In this document: positions 63,030 through 64,000 of the stretch, piece after piece
Layout of the letters: each line of letters opens with the position of its first letter
Numbering within the stretch: position 1 is the first letter of the stretch
NCBI GenBank assembly: GCA_910586945.1
Contig: CAJULO010000002.1
Coordinates: 120,367-184,366 of the forward strand
Direction of reading: 5' to 3'
DNA from: an uncultured Christensenellaceae bacterium
GTDB taxonomy: Bacteria > Bacillota > Clostridia > Christensenellales > Borkfalkiaceae
DNA: 64,000 nt
Notes under the pieces: generated by a model
Databases searched by the model: none
What the model was told of the DNA's origin: nothing
Seen by the model: only the letters and a program-made list of their open reading frames with translations
Made by a program: the position numbers and the translations under genes

Positions 63030-63329
63030 ATGACAATTGAAATTACATTCGCGATATCGGTGTTATCCATACTAGTAAATATTGTCATGGCAATATTTAC
63101 AATCAGTAAAAGTAGTAAAACAGAAAATAAACAAGATACAGCAACTTTGACAACGGTGATTGTAAAATTAGATATGTTGAGTAGTAATTTAGCAGAAATC
63201 AAGTCACAGATGCAGGATAACAAAAAGGAGAGTAAGGAATTTGCAGAGCGTTTAATAAAATTAGAACAAAATATTAAAGTGGTAGAAAATTATATTTATA
63301 AAGATAGTATAGGAGAAAAACATGCTTAA
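63030..63329 (+). CDS. Phage-type small membrane coiled-coil protein upstream of holin
   Basis: 99 residues: one N-terminal span (about 5-25), then a coiled coil (TVIVKLDMLSSNLAEIKSQM to LEQNIKVVENYI). This build, with the run VKLDxL...EIK, is seen in small prophage proteins encoded just before holins in Clostridia. Its exact role is unknown. AAGGAAG precedes the ATG. It overlaps the next gene by 8 bases. No other phage genes are visible, so the pair may be a domesticated or leftover piece. Confidence 0.7.
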   Translation: MTIEITFAISVLSILVNIVMAIFTISKSSKTENKQDTATLTTVIVKLDMLSSNLAEIKSQMQDNKKESKEFAERLIKLEQNIKVVENYIYKDSIGEKHA

Positions 63330-63684
63330 AATTATAATAACAATATTTATAGGTCTTATAGGCTGGAGTATTGAACGACTTATTGTATGGATAAATAGAC
63401 GCGTACAAGAAAGTAAGTATATAGAAAATATGACAAAAGCAAAAGAGATAGTAAAAAGTGTGGTAGAAAAATTATATCAAACTGTGGTAGAAAAGGAGAA
63501 AGAAGCAGGTGTATTTACAAGAGTAAGACAGAGACAAATTTTGCAAATAGCAATGGAACACAGTAAAAGACATATGGATAAGTCGTTACAACGCTTTTTA
63601 AATAAGGAGTATAAAGATATAAGAATTTGGCTGCAAACGCAAATAGAGGCAACAATTTACAATCTAAAACATAAAGTGGCGTAA
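63322..63684 (+). CDS. Phage holin-like protein (LLH family)
   Basis: 120 residues: one N-terminal span (about 3-24) and a long basic helical region (AKEIVKSVVEKLYQTVVEKE) ending IWLQTQIEATIYNLK, which matches the end of LLH-type holins (IEAAV..L). Holins make pores that let endolysin reach the wall. No endolysin gene is in the window, although a further gene begins at 63981. Assignment is by pattern and gene order. Confidence 0.62.
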   Translation: MLKIIITIFIGLIGWSIERLIVWINRRVQESKYIENMTKAKEIVKSVVEKLYQTVVEKEKEAGVFTRVRQRQILQIAMEHSKRHMDKSLQRFLNKEYKDIRIWLQTQIEATIYNLKHKVA

Positions 63685-63720
63685 GAATTTCTACCTAGCT
63701 AAATATAAGGTTTAAAGTAT

Positions 63721-63756
63721 AGAAAAAAGATTGCTGGAAAAGGCAATCTTTTTTCT
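63721..63756 (+). terminator. Intrinsic terminator after the holin-like gene
   Basis: AGAAAAAAGATTGC, TGGAAAAG, GCAATCTTTTTTCT. Confidence 0.9.
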
Positions 63757-63910
63757 ATATATGCATGTATGTAAAAGTAAAAATTTTAGTAAAGTAGGAG
63801 CGGAAAAGAGCGGATGAAAAAAGTAAAAATTATATACATATGCAAGAGCGAAAAAGGAGCTAAAAATTGACGAGCTTTTTTGTATAAAGTGGTAGAAATA
63901 CTTTAAAAAT

Positions 63911-63939
63911 TTGACTTTTTAGGAGTAAAATGGTATGCT
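63911..63939 (+). promoter_or_regulatory. Promoter of the gene at the right edge
   Basis: TTGACT, 17 bases, TATGCT. Confidence 0.5.
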
Positions 63940-63980
63940 ATAGGCATATTGACGGAGAAAGAGAAAAGGGAGCAAGAGGA

Positions 63981-64000
63981 ATGGAAAAGTTAAGAATGAA
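63981..64000 (+). CDS. Start of a gene cut by the window edge
   Basis: ATG with GGGAGCAAGAGGA upstream opens a frame beginning MEKLRM. Too short to identify. Confidence 0.45.

Noticed and set aside
1..64000. Alternative genetic code (TGA as Trp) for the whole organism
   Set aside because: TGA ends mazG, tsaE and ptsI exactly where the families end, with a terminator directly after the last, so TGA works as stop.
1..64000. tRNA or rRNA genes
   Set aside because: No T-loop GGTTCGAAT-type sequences with matching acceptor stems and no rRNA signatures were found by eye.

Overview
The window is AT-rich, uses an ATG/GTG/TTG start mix with AGGAGG-type ribosome binding sites, and carries many intrinsic terminators. 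Its gene content (Spo0A-type DNA-binding domain, SpoVT, YqfC/YqfD, SpoVB-like flippase, HrcA/CIRCE heat-shock control, RqcH, PgpH-like HD phosphodiesterase, HPr/EI) points to a low-GC Gram-positive of the class Clostridia or a close relative. No rRNA, tRNA or CRISPR array was seen. TAA and TGA both act as stops (TGA ends MazG, TsaE and enzyme I), so the standard bacterial code is assumed.

Layout. 1-5.9 kb: end of rpoC, a P-type cation ATPase, L9, a DUF1540 peptide, a Spo0A DNA-binding domain with no receiver, an acetyltransferase split by a stop, and a membrane protein. 6-9 kb: two tandem family-8 glycosyltransferases and a membrane-bound HTH/zinc-ribbon protein. 9-20 kb: spoVT, spoVB-like, mazG, dus, ribU, tsaE-tsaB-rimI, a hydrolase, a membrane-anchored MurF-like ligase, ddl and an M1 peptidase. 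20.3-22.2 kb: an FmdB-type zinc ribbon and a tandem pair of DUF2238-like membrane proteins, one killed by a Trp-to-TGA change. 22.3-27.9 kb: yqfC-yqfD-pgpH-ybeY-era, a TPP-riboswitch-controlled thiT, and a YfbR-like nucleotidase.

28.2-32.6 kb is an accessory island in decay. It holds a broken trypsin-like protease, a broken secreted toxin-like gene whose C-terminal motif (HYH...HAFFG) resembles polymorphic-toxin tails, an intact immunity-like gene, a frameshifted second copy of it, and relics of mobile-element-type genes. This is the most unusual stretch of the window.

32.7-49.2 kb returns to housekeeping: a PepV-type dipeptidase, ptsH-ptsI (HPr lacks both Arg17 and Ser46), rqcH, a DIP1984-family gene, tig with a lysine-rich repeat tail, clpP, clpX, nth, obg, yhbY, a nadD-yqeK fusion and rsfS. 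49.6-58 kb is the heat-shock operon hrcA-grpE-dnaK-dnaJ, with two CIRCE-like sites, followed by prmA-rsmE-mtaB-HIT. 58-64 kb holds a surface protein, groES-groEL under CIRCE, a dCMP deaminase and a phage-type holin gene pair.

The genes form coherent modules: ribosome and tRNA maintenance (L9, RimI, TsaE/TsaB, Dus, YbeY, Era, Obg, YhbY, RsfS, PrmA, RsmE, MtaB, RqcH), protein quality control (Tig, ClpXP, DnaK and GroE systems), envelope synthesis (MurF-like, Ddl, SpoVB-like, GT8) and remnants of a sporulation programme. At least six genes are broken by frameshifts or stops, which suggests ongoing gene loss, although single-base homopolymer errors in the assembly could explain some frameshifts.
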